64,000 bases of DNA from Micropterus salmoides (GCF_014851395.1 NW_024041039.1:6193277-6257276); one strand, 5' to 3'. Shown: positions 32,701 through 42,490, counted from the stretch's first letter. The notes: generated by a model from the sequence alone, not told the origin. Program-made: numbers and translations.

Positions 32701-32942
32701 CAGCATCAGCACCAGCTGTCTTACACTCACTCAGTTTCTCTCTCCATCACAAACACACACACAGACGTAATCTCTCCCACTGCACTACTGAACTCTGCTG
32801 CTGAATCTCTGAATTGCTCAGGGGAAAACAGCGCAGAGAAAGTGATAGAGAAAGGGAAGCAGAGAGAGCAAAGAGAGCAATGCCCACCCGTCCCTGAGGC
32901 GGCGTGCCAGTTGGGGAAGGCCAGGTGGAAACAGTCGCACAT
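7454..32942 (-). CDS. ahnak2: AHNAK2-like giant PDZ/repeat scaffold protein, whole spliced gene
   Basis: Seven coding exons join in frame: 32942-32888, 25779-25730, 24589-24479, 22062-21949, 21819-21666, 20966-20806, 20716-7454 (about 4,635 residues). Every internal junction has AG/GT sites and phases match (1,0,0,0,1,0). Residues 1-110 are an AHNAK2-like N terminus (MCDCFH start, later RPRPQGSSPV), about 111-195 a PDZ domain, then a basic Ser-rich region (SWPKF, RSHSSSEA), about 25 AHNAK-type repeats and a unique tail. Known of the family: AHNAK, AHNAK2 and periaxin are large membrane-cytoskeleton scaffolds, and the AHNAK2/periaxin PDZ dimerises. The name AHNAK2 rests on remembered N-terminal similarity to human AHNAK2. 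The SERTAD-like neighbour resembles the periaxin locus, so a periaxin-lineage gene is the main alternative. No frameshift or premature stop was seen. Membrane/cytoskeletal location is inferred from the family. Confidence 0.85.
9040..9830 (-). repeat. Third copy of a repeat block inside giant exon
   Basis: Matches about 10510-11300 at +1,470 bp and about 13240-14030 at +4,200 bp. GAAGAGAAACATCAACATGT, for example, begins at 9061, 10531 and 13261. It encodes the units with MKRPNWTFPKFSFSRTGG. Confidence 0.8.
10230..12140 (-). repeat. In-frame segmental repeat inside giant exon, copy 1
   Basis: The DNA is nearly identical to about 12960-14870 at a constant offset of 2,730 bp (910 codons). For example CGGGTCTTTTGACTTCCACA is at 10501 and 13231. 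It encodes AHNAK-type repeat units. Edges are approximate. Confidence 0.8.
12960..14870 (-). repeat. In-frame segmental repeat inside giant exon, copy 2
   Basis: Partner of 10230-12140 at an offset of 2,730 bp. The offset is a multiple of three, so the frame is kept. Short indels, for example near 14330 versus 11600, are also codon-sized. Confidence 0.8.
17040..18070 (-). repeat. 693-bp tandem repeat pair inside giant exon
   Basis: CCTCTGGAAGAGAAACATCT at about 17128 recurs at 17821, an offset of 693 bp (231 codons). Both copies encode DISVSKKDADVTLPESNTEV. The paired segments are about 17040-17370 and 17733-18063. Confidence 0.75.
20806..20966 (-). CDS. ahnak2: AHNAK2-like exon 6, second half of PDZ domain
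   Basis: The acceptor TTTACACAG|GTGATCAG and donor ATCCCT|GTAACT bound 161 nt. With the carried G it reads GDQILSATVYFDNVSYEDA, then IQILEHAQAYKVKLCLKRKP. The DQ(I/L)LSA.V.F(D/E)N..YEDA..(I/L)L pattern and the KV.(L/F)CLKR strand are diagnostic of the periaxin/AHNAK2 PDZ rather than AHNAK itself. It leaves in phase 0 into the giant exon. Confidence 0.87.
21101..21462. mobile_element. MITE copy B in intron 5 of the AHNAK2-like gene
   Basis: Terminal inverted repeats AAGTGTGATTTATAC and ATAAATCACGCTT bound a 362-bp element. A three-fold CTACGCTGTAG-type subrepeat lies at about 21159-21193, and a hairpin at 21401-21456 has 23-nt arms with one mismatch. It is homologous in reverse to copy A. Confidence 0.65.
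21666..21819 (-). CDS. ahnak2: AHNAK2-like exon 5, first half of PDZ domain
   Basis: The acceptor GTTGGCAG|GAAGTTC and donor GGAAG|GTAAAA bound 154 nt, leaving in phase 1. The translation contains GGGGKEGIFIKEV and SPASKSLKLKEG, the carboxylate-binding-loop/β2 region and the α1-to-DQ approach of the AHNAK/periaxin PDZ. The Gly-rich loop followed by GIF(I/V)K is shared with both human periaxin and AHNAK2. Confidence 0.85.
21949..22062 (-). CDS. ahnak2: AHNAK2-like exon 4
   Basis: The acceptor TTCCTTTTAG|TGTGAAG and donor CTAAAG|GTGAGA bound 114 nt (38 codons, phase 0/0). The peptide is basic, with KSGSGKKTKKSGLGSMFEKR followed by STPKMSKLK. It corresponds to the basic linker just before the PDZ domain in AHNAK2. 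Internal Met codons at about residues 97 and 106 lie where the shorter periaxin protein begins, so an alternative short isoform starting here is conceivable. Confidence 0.75.
22155..23137. other. Intron 3, AT-rich part
   Basis: Between exon 4 and the Harbinger-like element. No recognised gene or repeat. Confidence 0.5.
23138..24410. mobile_element. Harbinger-like non-autonomous element in intron 3
   Basis: The ends carry GTACTACGAAGGTGGTTCAC (left) and the complement of GGCCTGTACCACAAAGTGAG (right), termini I associate with a common fish PIF/Harbinger family. The interior is filled by a Penelope-like fragment. Exact ends and target duplication were not resolved. Confidence 0.45.
23390..24150 (-). 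pseudogene. Penelope-like retroelement 3' fragment (GIY-YIG endonuclease region)
   Basis: Minus-strand frames read NNIVIPYVSGVSEKLRRIFN and NTLRQRLV.PK.RT.KHK, then, after frame breaks, sequence reading like HLKD.GHSFE and REDGWFERGVKKAI. These are the segments just before and within the GIY-YIG domain of fish Penelope-like elements as I recall them. The trailing CTCATCCAAGAGACTTCTTC motif is also typical. Several frameshifts make it inactive. Confidence 0.6.
24479..24589 (-). CDS. ahnak2: AHNAK2-like exon 3
   Basis: The acceptor CCACGCAG|ATATGTGAC and donor AAAGAG|GTACAG give 111 nt, 37 codons, phase 0 at both ends. The peptide begins ICDEPSQFTEGERPRPQGSS and continues PVEEY. RPRPQGSSPV followed by a Tyr-containing acidic stretch is shared with human AHNAK2 as I recall it. 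A second acceptor (TTCACAG|AGGG, exon start 24561) is usable only with a phase-1 entry, so 24589 is preferred. The exon sits about 60 bp from the right end of a Harbinger-like element in intron 3. Confidence 0.78.
24893..25230. repeat. Dispersed fish repeat, 'ggtcggtctgtcc...ggatgg' family
   Basis: GGATGGCAATGTTGGCCGGT and CAGACATTAATGGTCCCCAG resemble segments at 37350-37860 and 45725-46110. Decayed, non-coding. Confidence 0.4.
25384..25620 (+). mobile_element. tRNA-derived SINE
   Basis: The head GGCTGTGGCTCAGGAGATAG resembles a tRNA A-box region. The body has GTGTATGAATGTGTGTGAAT and the tail AAAGTGCTTTGAGTGGTTG...CTATACAAATACAGAGCATT. The arrangement is typical of a widespread teleost SINE. 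Part of the tRNA head is deleted. Confidence 0.6.
25730..25779 (-). CDS. ahnak2: AHNAK2-like exon 2 (50-nt exon)
   Basis: The acceptor AAACAG|GAGCTGG and donor GACTCA|GTGAGT bound a 50-nt exon. Entering with one carried base it reads GAGRRLRAPEPGTEDDS and leaves in phase 0. The pattern GR.L...EPG.EDD parallels human AHNAK2 at the same distance from the start. It is too short to show as an ORF by itself. Splice-site quality, phase and homology agree. Confidence 0.75.
28265..28418. repeat. Decayed dispersed repeat flanking the fold-back element
   Basis: AACAGCTATTGGATGGAATG and ACAGGCATTCATGACG match the repeat family seen at 45780-45830 and 37350-37450. Confidence 0.4.
28419..29172. mobile_element. 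754-bp fold-back (palindromic) MITE in intron 1
   Basis: The left end TTTAAAGGGTAACTTCAG (28419) and right end CTGAAGTTACCCTTTAAA (29155-29172) are perfect inverted repeats. The arms continue internally: CCACTGACTGGCTCAGATG, with GGATCCCTACA at about 28618, is mirrored by TAGGGATCC near 28936 and CTGAGCCTGTCAGTGG near 28979. The centre is about 28795. Outermost TTTAAA suggests a TTAA target site (piggyBac-like), by inference. Non-coding. Confidence 0.75.
31587..31612. repeat. (CT)n microsatellite
   Basis: A pure CT dinucleotide run in intron 1. Confidence 0.9.
32888..32942 (-). CDS. ahnak2: AHNAK2-like exon 1 (start codon)
   Basis: ATG at 32942 opens MCDCFHLAFPNWHAASGT plus one base, followed by a GT donor at 32887-32886 (GACGG|GTGGGC). 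The first residues match what I recall of the human AHNAK2 N terminus (MCDCFH, then a Trp-containing stretch), which decides the start. Cys2 and Cys4 could be lipid-modified, but that is inference. The open frame continues past the donor, but that part is intronic. Confidence 0.8.
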
Positions 32943-33420
32943 GATGGCAGTGGTGGTGGAGGCGGCGGCAGCAAAGATGAGGTCCTGGGCCGGGCAGAGA
33001 GGGAGGGTGGTGGTTGTGGAGGATTAAGCAGGTGCTGCTGCTGCTGCTGCTGCTGATGTCGCCGCTCCCGCCCCCCCCCCCCCAGCTAGTCCTGGATCAG
33101 CCTGTGTGTGCAGGTCGCCAGTCGCAGCACAGTGAGGGATGAATTGCACAAATAACCAGAGAGAAAAGAGTGAGAGAGCTTGCTGCTGCCTTCTCCGCTC
33201 TCAGAGCCGTCCACTGAGTGAAGGAAACTCCCTCGCCTGCCCTGTAAACATGGACCTCCAGCGCAGCACGCTAACTTAGTTATGGGAGGAGCTGCCCCCT
33301 CCTCAACACACACAGACACATCCCTCAGTTCTCCTTCTACTCCTCCTCCTCCTCTTCTTCCTCTCTCCTCTGTTCAGTCTCATTGATTGTCCTAATCGGA
33401 CAAGGACAATCACGATGTCA
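32943..33420 (-). promoter_or_regulatory. Candidate 5' UTR/promoter region of the AHNAK2-like gene
   Basis: Directly upstream of the ATG (GCCATCATGT context) the sequence is GC-rich. It includes a (CTG)n/(CAG)n tract at about 33029-33055, a C/G homopolymer at about 33069-33084 and a pyrimidine-rich CTCCTCCTC tract at about 33335-33375. The transcription start is not identifiable. Assignment rests on position and composition only. Confidence 0.4.
33029..33055. repeat. (CTG)n tract near the AHNAK2-like start
   Basis: About seven CTG units on plus (CAG on the sense strand), roughly 90-115 bp upstream of the ATG and probably in the 5' UTR or promoter. Confidence 0.85.
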
Positions 33421-36389
33421 GCTTCTGGCTCTAGCAATAACAGGAGGGGGGGAAACAGTTTACTGACATGGAGCCATAACTCAATTTGACGCTGTGTACA
33501 CTTTTAGTTTAAAACCCCTCATGGTGGACAGGGAGGCCAGATGATGAAGATTTTATCTGGGAACGCGTGTAAACCGATGCAAATCAAACTGAAACAGCAC
33601 ATGTTGCCAGTCATGTTGGCCTGTGAGGCTGATAAAGTTTGGTTTTCAGGTCAAGGAAAGCAGATGAGCAACCACAAAAGTCAGTTACAAGACGATTCAT
33701 GTTTCAAACTGGCCTCTTGGAAGACTTGATCCAGTCACATTTACAGTCACAAAGATATGATATGCATGTAGCTCACTAACAAACAGTGTAAGGCATCTAG
33801 TGTACATTACACTGTGATGACATAGAAAATACCAATACAAACAAAAGTAGGTTCTAATGTAGGAATCTGAAAATTAGCAACCTGGGAGCAATGAAACCTG
33901 AGTGAAATACAATTTACATTAGTCTGTCTTACATTGTTATCTTGTGATGATGAGAAATGCATCACCAGGTGTTTTCATATTAGTGTTACAGTATTTTTCA
34001 GGTGGATTATTGCTTTAACAGAGGCCAGCTTGTCCTGAAATCCTGAAACAACAGACTCATTAGGAGACCTGTCTTTCCCTGTAACAGGTTGAAAATGTGA
34101 AACCGGGTATATCTTAGTGATTCAGCCTCTGCATCAGTAATGTCTTGAAGGCCAGATGGTCACAGAAGAGACGGAACAGGTTAAGAGCTTTTCAAAACTG
34201 GGCAATTAAGACATGGCTGCTGACCAAAAAGGGTCTGTAACTCAATCAGGAGGAGGTTTCTAATGTTACCCAGGTGGTGGTTTGCAAGATGACTTCCGTC
34301 AAAATGTTGCACACATGCACTCTGTCAGCATCAGGATTTATTAGAAAATCTATTTGGATGTTTTACCTGCCTGCTGGCCAATTCCCCACAAGTCTGAACA
34401 AATCATCGCTGCACTCTAAATGTCTGTGGGTGCGCTTGTGTTTGATCGTCAGTGCTAAGTGATGTTTGGACCTGAGAGTGAAGCTAGCACTGCATTAGCC
34501 ATGTTGGGACGAGCACTCAGATCAATACAGCAGAAATGCAAGGCAGCGTTATGGTGTGACAGGCAGCGCAGGTATCAGGTAGATTGTATTATCCAGGGCA
34601 TGTTTCTAATATGTGTTTGTCTTCAGCTACATTGTTTGTGTGCTCAGTAACTTAAAAGGAACAACAAAGCAACTATGAAAACACGAGTGAAGCAATATTT
34701 CCAAATCATACTGCTCTGGATGGGCATGTCTACACCAGAAGGACAAGAATAATATTACCAGGTATCAGGACAGGACATTTTAGGCACATTTTCAATCTGT
34801 GCTTTCTGCAGCATGCAGATACTTTCCGGTGATGCAGCAATTTAATCTGATAAAACAAAATGAGCCATTATTCAAATGTGAGTGAATTTCACATTATAAA
34901 CTGAATCACACATCAGTTAAACTAATTTAATAATATTTTTGTTCCAGCTCCCTTTTTTGCTTATCACAACTCACAATATTTGTAATTTTCTAAATGTTCT
35001 TTTTTTTTTTTTTTAAATCTGCGTTTAAGTCAGAGCAAATCCCGACAAATGAGATAATCTCTTTACATCTTTTCTCTTTCCTTCTTCTTCTTGGCTGTGA
35101 GCGGACGAAGTGACACAGCATTTAGTTTTGGCACAAGTTCAGAAAACATTTCTAAACCTAAATCAATTTCTGGCTGGAGAGAAAAAGGAGAAAAAAATAA
35201 CTGCAGCTGCATTCTTTGTCATCTGTGCGGAAAGGACATGTGCCATCACATTTAGGCTTGTTGTTTATTTTCTGATCTTATACATATTAAATTAGATTTT
35301 TTTTAAAGCATTTATCAAAAAGCATGTTTATATGAGAATGCTAGAAGACACGAGTCAGAACAATCAGTACCAATATCAGGAAAACGCAGATTTTGCTGTT
35401 CTGTGGTTTGTTGTTTATCCTTCTCAGGTAACATGTCTCATTGTCCTTCAAAAGTCTTACAAAACCCCTATTCATCATGTGTATGATTATATTATGATAA
35501 TATGGCAAAACAAAACACTTAAGTGTTATATTAAGATTGAATCCACTTTCTTTTTGTTTGCAGACAGATAAAACGTCAACATAAAAACACACACAATAGC
35601 TAGTCAAATTTCTTAGTAAACATCTGTCCAGCAGGTTCTAATCAATATTAATTCTCTTTAAGGACACATATATTACATATGTGAGAGTAAAACCTAGCAG
35701 TAGACTAAGTTATGGGCGTAACATTATCCAGGAATTGTTTTTAAAAGCCTAATGTTATCTGCGCCCTGTCATACATGAAACAGTTTTAGCAGCTGGTATA
35801 GTTATTAGTGACTTAACTGATCATGTTGGGACAGAAGAGTCTTTTAATTTACTGTATGTCCATTTCATGATGCTCTGTTTGTGATATCAGAAGCTGAGGT
35901 GTATAACTCGTAAACGGACAACACGCGCAGCTTATTGAATGTAATTTGCTACACCTTGTTACCTGTTTTTGATGGCTTTACCAATACCCCCCACTGTGCA
36001 TTCTGCTGATAATGTTAAACGCTACTGCCAAACTAGACGCCTGTATCCTGTGAGCCAAGTTTTCCATTCGATTTTCAAAGGAAGTCTGGAAAGCATCTTA
36101 CCAAGCATTAATTAAGACCAGAAAGAAACATATTGCATCATTTAGCTTCTTTCTTCTGCATCTCCAAAACTCACAATCAAAATTAGGCATTGTAAAAATA
36201 AAATATACAATTTCATGGATCGTGTCTGTCCACAGTTTTGCCAGGCTAACTACATATTGCTAAAGCTAAATTTAAATATCCCACACCATTTAATGTACTT
36301 GATCTACATGACCAAAAAATAAGAAACAGTCTAACATTTTATTTTAAAACAGAAATGGATGATAAATTTGGTACAAATCACACTGCAAC
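33421..36389. other. Intergenic, no gene recognised
   Basis: AT-rich. A T tract lies at about 35000-35015. The small ORFs show no domain, splice or family signals. Confidence 0.5.
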
Positions 36390-36720
36390 AGATTCCTAAA
36401 AGCGGCATTAATTGATTTTGGCCACTGGTCCAGCAGAACAAGCTGTAAACACAACACTATCATATGATCATCTTTTAAGTTGACATGGCGAACTTGTTAG
36501 CAAACAGTTGCTTATTTGCACGTTGAGCAGACACGGAGCAGCAAAGGTAACATATTATCTCGTTATAAAGTTAAAATGGTGAACATGTTAACAAACAGCT
36601 GCTAAAACCAAACATGGGGCTGAAAGATGGGAGACAAACGCTCTGTAGAGGGGAACTGTAGAGGCAGCTGATAATTACATTTACATACATTAATTACATT
36701 AAACATATTGATTAGTGCTA
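36390..36720. repeat. Probable fish interspersed repeat
   Basis: GCGAACTTGTTAGCAAACAG and GTTGAGCAGACACGGAGCAG resemble a dispersed teleost sequence. A near-duplicate of its first part recurs at about 36575-36600 (GGTGAACATGTTAACAAACA). Confidence 0.35.
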
Positions 36721-37349
36721 CTTTAAAGTCCATGACGTAAAACTACTGTAACAAGTATAAAAAGTCAAAGTGACTTTCTCCACTAAATGTGCACCCACAT
36801 CAAGCTGAATAAAACATCATGAACAAGAAACCAGTGTCAGCTTTTCCTATTCCAGATGTAGCAGTTTAAAGGTTTTCTTTGCTTGTTTTGAAGCAGTGCT
36901 GATGGATTTGTTGCCGTTAACCTGCGGTGAGGTGCGCAGCCCCATGTGAGAACTTTGACTGCACTTCATATCCCAGAGAAATGCAACCTGACGAGCTTTC
37001 AGTTCCACACAACACACTGTGAAAAGCAAACCTGATGGTCCCAGACGAGACCGCATCACATCAATGGAGCCTTATAATACATAAGGACACACACACAGAC
37101 AAAGTATGCAGGCACATATCACAGACTTTATACTGTTCTATTGGAATGTGCTTGGATGAGACTTTAAGGGATTCATACGCTCTGCTGGAGTCACGCTGAT
37201 TTTAATTCAGTCTCAGGGACACTCAGGCACTTTATGTTTATCAGCAGAGGGCACAGTAGTTTATACACACATGTATAAACACTTCCAAATTTGTCCATCT
37301 TGTAGATGTCAAGATATATCAAATGTTTCTATATACAGTATATATAAAG
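36721..37349. other. Intergenic, nothing recognised
   Basis: No coding signature and no clear repeat. Confidence 0.5.
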
Positions 37350-37860
37350 TGAAGGTAATGTCAATCTGCCGGTCGGTCGTTCCACCACTTTGGACAACTA
37401 TCGGATGGGTTGCCATGAAGTTTTGTCCCTGGAGAAGGAGTGATTATCTAACTTTTTCTCTTACGCCACCACCAGGTCAAAGGTGTTATTTGTCTAGTGA
37501 AATATCTTCTAAATGGACAAAGTTTGAAACACACAAAATGGTTCCCCAACTTGCCCTACTGACTTGGTGATCGCATGACTTTTCCTGTACCGCCATCATC
37601 AGGTCAAACATTTTAGTTTGTCCTATACTTTCCAAATATCTGGTCATAAAACCATCAGCCTCAGCCGCACTTTGTGTTTGGTGCTAATTAGCAAATGTTA
37701 GCATGCTAACATTTTAAACTAAACTGGTGAACTTGGAAGACATTATACCTCAGCATGTTAATATTGTGAATATCAGCATTGATGTTAGCATTTAGCTCCA
37801 AGCACTGCTGTGCCAAAGTACAGCCTTACAGCGCTGCTAACGTGGCTGTGGACTCTTTGT
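37350..37860. repeat. Dispersed fish repeat, 'gctaattagcaaatgttagcatgctaa' family
   Basis: GGTCGGTCGTTCCACCACTT at the start, then TTAGCAAATGTTAGCATGCT and GTGCCAAAGTACAGCC. A second copy is at 45725-46110. A very common percomorph repeat without coding capacity. Confidence 0.6.
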
Positions 37861-38870
37861 CTTTTGCTAATATTTCAACTATAACTGAGCAGCATTATAC
37901 AAAAATACAAACAAAGGAAATCACATTTGTTTTGATTCATTGCTTATGATGACATTGTGTCTTATAGTGTTGCAGCCGTTCTGAAAAGACACACTTTCAA
38001 AAGATGAATTTCGGAGGGTCAGTGTTGGTGAACTCTCCATTTGAGTGGCCTCATCTGCAGTAGTAGTGACATAACAGGAGCAAAGTGGCGGTTTTCATTC
38101 ACAGCTTTACATTCAGTGATTAATAAGATTTAATTTGGTCATCTTGGTGATGCTGTTTTTTAAAGATTTATTTGGGGAACATTTTGATTTTATCAGATAG
38201 TTGACAGTGGAGAGATATTTGAGGTCATGGCAGCAAAACCCCAATGGTGTCATGGAAACACCATGACACCATTAGTTAATAAAACCACTGTTTGCATTCT
38301 TTTCATTATTCTCCAGGTTGCTCCTCCGGTGGGAAAATAGTAGCATCCAGTCATTGCCACTCTCAAAATCAAGTATCTTGGATTTTAAAGTGTACTTAAT
38401 TGTCATTTCTCAATTGTGAGCATATAAGTCAGTATGAGGCAAAACACAGTACAAAAAGCAGGTGGGGATTTTCATCATCCTCGTGCTTTACACTCAGCAG
38501 TGTTGGAAATTAATTATGTCTTCATGCACACAACGTGATTTCATTCTCCACGGACATGAAAACTTACCGAAGGTGGACAGAAGATTCATGCTCAAAATGC
38601 TGCAAGGACATGCTTTGACTTTGAATCATTTGAAATGCATTTCTTTATGGTTGGATGGATTTATTATTCACTCACTCTGAGTAACAGTTTATCACGCGGC
38701 TTCTTCATATTGTTGCACCACAGAAACCAGATTTATAGTAAAATATGTGAAGTCAGTCATGATACAATTTTGTTGAATATAGAAATAATTTATATTTATA
38801 TCTCTTGTTCCATATTTGTTTCAAGTGAATCATGGTCTGTTCTGCATTGTTCATATTTATAGGAAGTACC
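37861..38870. other. Intergenic, nothing recognised
   Basis: AT-rich. A short near-palindrome CCATGACACCATTAGTT region lies near 38250-38280. No gene. Confidence 0.5.
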
Positions 38871-38959
38871 ACTACAAGTGCAAATACGGAAGCTGCTCAC
38901 CAGCCTGGTAACATTTTATCATTGTTCATTTCTCTACCTTAAGCTGTCTCCAAAGGCGT

Positions 38960-39625
38960 TTCAGAGAATTTTGCAGTACATCCAACCAGCTTCACAACCG
39001 CAGACCACATGTAACTACACCAGCCCAGGAACTCCACATCCAGCATCTTCACCTCCAACATCGCCTGAGACCAGCCACCTGGACAACTGTTGCAACAATC
39101 GGTTTGCATAACCAAAGAATTTCTGCACAAACTGTCAGGAACCGTGTCAAGGAAGCTCATCTGCATGCTCGTCATTCTCATCGGAGTCTCGACCTGACTG
39201 CAGTTCGTCATCGTAACCGACTTGAGTGGGCAAATGTTCACATTCGATGGCATCTGGCACTTTGGAGAGGTGTTTTCTTCACAGATGAATCCCGGTTTTC
39301 ATTGTACAGGGCAGATGGCAGACAGCGTGTATGCCGTTGTGTGGGTGAGCGGTTTGCTGATATCAATGTTGTGGATTGAGTGGGCCATGGTGGCGGTGGG
39401 GCTATGGTATGGGCAGGCGTGTGTTATGGACAACAAACACAGGTGCGTTTTGTTGATGGCATTTTGAATGAGATACCATGACGAGATCTTGAGGCCCATT
39501 GTTGTGCTGTTCATCCACGACCATCACCTCATGTTGCAGCATGATAATGCGCCGCCCGATGTTGCAAGAATCTGTACACAATTCTTGGAAGCTGAAAACA
39601 TTACATTTCTTCAATGGTGCCTTCA
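38960..39625 (+). pseudogene. Tc1-like transposase, 5' part (split)
   Basis: Frames read NQRISAQTVRNRVKEAHLHA, RLEWANVHIRWHLALWRGVF, FTDESRFSLYRADGRQRV, then after a stop and frame shifts EILRPIVV.FIHDHHLMLQH, DNAPPDVARICTQFLEAENI. These are the HTH end and DDE catalytic segments (the Asp of FTDESRF and of QHDNA) of Tc1 transposases. The frame is broken repeatedly, and the element is cut by the L2 insertion after LEAENI. The left terminal repeat was not found. Confidence 0.85.
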
Positions 39626-40871
39626 AGATGGCGCCGTGGAGGATGGCAGCCTCTGGAATACGCTCCGTAGTGCTTTTTGTGTTTTTGTTTATTAACCCTG
39701 TTTTCTGCCGTCCCTCTCTGGTAACATTTAGCAGAGAAGAGCTCTTAAACAACGGACAGCTCTGTTTGGGATCTACTGGAGACGCTGAAGGGGAAAGCGT
39801 GCTGGCACGCTGGTTAATCTGAGACAGCGGGGTGTTCGCACTGCATTACCTTGTATCCACCTGGCATATGTCCACTCTCTGGCCAACAAAATTGATGAAC
39901 TGCTGCTCCTCAACAGAACTAACTCGGACTTCTGCAGATCTGCCGCCCTCTGTTTTACCGAGTCCTGGCTCACCAAGCACATCCTGGACAGCGCACTTCA
40001 CTTCTGGGATTTAATCTGGGCGGATTGCGTAACAGAGTTTATGGGGAAAAAAGGGGGGAGGGGGACTCTGTCTCTACATAAACAAAGGTTGTTGTACAGA
40101 TGTCATAATGTTGAAGCAATCATGTAGCCCTCACTTGGAGACCTTATTATTAAACTTTAAACCTTTTTATTCACAGCTGGAGTTTTCCTCGTTTGTTCTG
40201 GTCACCGTTTACCTGTGTTAGTGAGGCGTTACTACACATGGCCGGACTCCCTGCTCATTGTTCTCAGGGACTTTAACAGAGCAAACCTCAGCCATGAACT
40301 TCAAAAGTACAGGCAGCATGTTAAGTGTCCCACCAGGGACACTAACAGACTGGACCACTGCTACACTACATTAAAGGACGCCTATCGCTCTGTTCCCCGT
40401 GTATCCTTAGGACTCTCTGATCACTGTCTGGTTCATCTTATCCCCACTTACAGGCAGCGACTGAAATCTGCTAAACTTGTTGTAAAGATTGTGAAAAAAT
40501 GGACCAACGAGTCAATGCACATGCAACAACCAAAAACCCTGGTTCACAGAAAAACTTCTTCAGACCAAAGAGGAGGCCTTCAGAAGTGGGGACAGAGACC
40601 TGTACAACCAGGCCAAGAACACACTGACTAAAGAGATCAAAGCAGAAAAGCTAGGAAACAGCTTCACAGCCAGCGACCCTGTGTTAGTGTGGAGAGGCCT
40701 GGAGATACTCACTAACTACAGGAGACCATCCCCCAACTCTGCTGGTATTCCACGACTGGCTGACGAGCTGAATGGTTTCTATTGTAGGTTTGAGAAGCCC
40801 ACAGTCACACCTCTCCCCCACTCCAACACCATCTTCAAACAGTCACCTTCCCCCACTGCCACGGTTTCTGT

Positions 40872-41500
40872 GTCTTGTTAAGTTTTCAGATTTTGAGAAA
40901 GGAGAAGCTTGGTCCAATTGTAAGGATTCACAGTTTCTAGTCAAGTCCTAACAGACTGAGCTAAAGCCACCTCCGGCAGTGGACTGAAAAGCTGCTTCTC
41001 CTCCCAGATCCACAGCTTACAGTCTCGATTCTCACAAAATGGCGGGTCCTTTTTCCTCCACATTGATTAGGTCCATAGTCATTGGTTGTTTGGTTGGTTT
41101 CTTCGTCACCCAATAAGGAAGGCTGTACCATTATTGTATTCATTACTTTTGGTCAGACAAAAGTGCGCTGATCCCAGACGTGAAACCCCCTTCAATTTAC
41201 AGGAATAAACACTCTTTTGCTCTAAACTAATCATAGAGAACAACAGGGCTTGTCCTAAAAATGGTTGACACCCTATCTTTAGTGTCAATGAAACAGTTAA
41301 AACAAAACAGTCCTTCTGGCACTACACAAAGAGGTGTCAGTTTTCTTCACATTACAAAGAGGATACAAACAATGGTTTAATCAACATTCTGATGCAATCA
41401 TCTGGCCTAAAGTCCAGCAGTTTATATTTTAAAGAAAACAGAAAACACTGAAATACATTTGGTAAAAAATGTCAGCTTTGTTGTAACTTTTTAAATTCTA
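40872..41500. other. Unassigned sequence interrupting the L2 copy
   Basis: Sits between the L2 linker and reverse-transcriptase segments and shows no L2 similarity. It is probably an insertion, but I cannot name it. Confidence 0.4.
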
Positions 41501-41782
41501 CAGTCTCCATCCTGCCTGAAAATCTGTGCAGACCAACTGGCCTCCGTCTTCACACAGATCTTCAACAGATCACTGGAGCTGTGTGAAGTTCCCGCCTGCT
41601 TCAAACGCTCACATCATCAGCACCAAACTCACCCAGCTCACCGTGCCAGCCTCCACCTGTCAGTGGACCAGTGACAGGAGTCAGCAGGTCAGACTGGGGA
41701 ACATCACATCCAGCACCCGGACAAATAGCACTGGCGCCCCCCAGGGGTGTGTGCTCTCCCCACTGCTCTTCTTCCTCTACAC

Positions 41783-42490
41783 CAGAGGTCACTAATAGGC
41801 GGACCGCAGTCCGGATCCGGACCCAGCCGCTGTCCTCTCCAGACCCGGACCTACAGCCGATTTATTATTGAGAATTACTACCTCGTGACGGAGCGTTTCT
41901 TTTTTTTTACCTGTGCAGCTTTTCTAGCATTTACTGTACTGGTTTAGCGGACCAGGAAACTCACAGACCAATCGCATGTACTCCAATCGTCTCATGCAAT
42001 GCTGCTCAGCCAATCAAATCTATGCATTCCGACAGGCATAGCGAGTCCGTGAGTTCAATACACCGGAGATGTTTTGGAAACACACAGGGAGAGAAAGCAA
42101 AAGAGAAAAGAGATTTCACATGGCTTTTAACCAAGAATGTACAGATTTTTACATGTACATTCCTCCCACGGGCAGTTCAAAACTAGAATATTTCATATAT
42201 CTCCAATCCTTGCTGGCAGGACAAGTTAGAGTTCACGTTTCTCACTGAACAAGAGAAAGTAGGAAAGTGGTAACTCAATAAGAGGGAATGAAAGAGAAGA
42301 GGGCATTATAGCTGTTCATTTGTTAAGATGTGTTGAGTGTAAATTGGTTAAGACTGCACTTCATCACTTCAAGCTACACTTTTATTTATTTATTTCTGAA
42401 ATTAAGCACTTTATTTTAGTTTACTTAAATTTAGAATTTATTATTAGAGCAGTTATTAATTCTTATCCCCCCAGTTTGATGTGAAAACTG
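41783..42490 (+). mobile_element. hAT-like fragment inserted in the L2
   Basis: Begins CAGAGGTCACTAATAGGCGG, a hAT-like terminus. Inside, a frame reads AFNQECTDFYMYIPPTGSSK, resembling the N-terminal region of ZBED/GTF2IRD2-type hAT transposases. No right terminus was seen. Confidence 0.45.

Larger units (their letters stand above)
25780..32887 (-). other. Intron 1 of the AHNAK2-like gene (7.1 kb)
   Basis: Bounded by the exon 1 donor and exon 2 acceptor. It contains a fold-back element (28419-29172), a decayed interspersed-repeat copy (about 28265-28418) and a (CT)n tract (31587-31612). Otherwise AT-rich sequence with no recognisable gene. The small ORFs here have no family features. Confidence 0.6.

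Noticed and set aside
32727..32888. Continuation of the MCDCFH frame beyond the donor
   Set aside because: After the GT at 32887 the sequence is intronic. The continuation does not resemble AHNAK2, whereas the spliced version does.
32536..33027. 163-codon plus-strand ORF over the AHNAK2-like start
   Set aside because: Low-complexity, no recognisable domain, and antisense to exon 1 and its 5' region.
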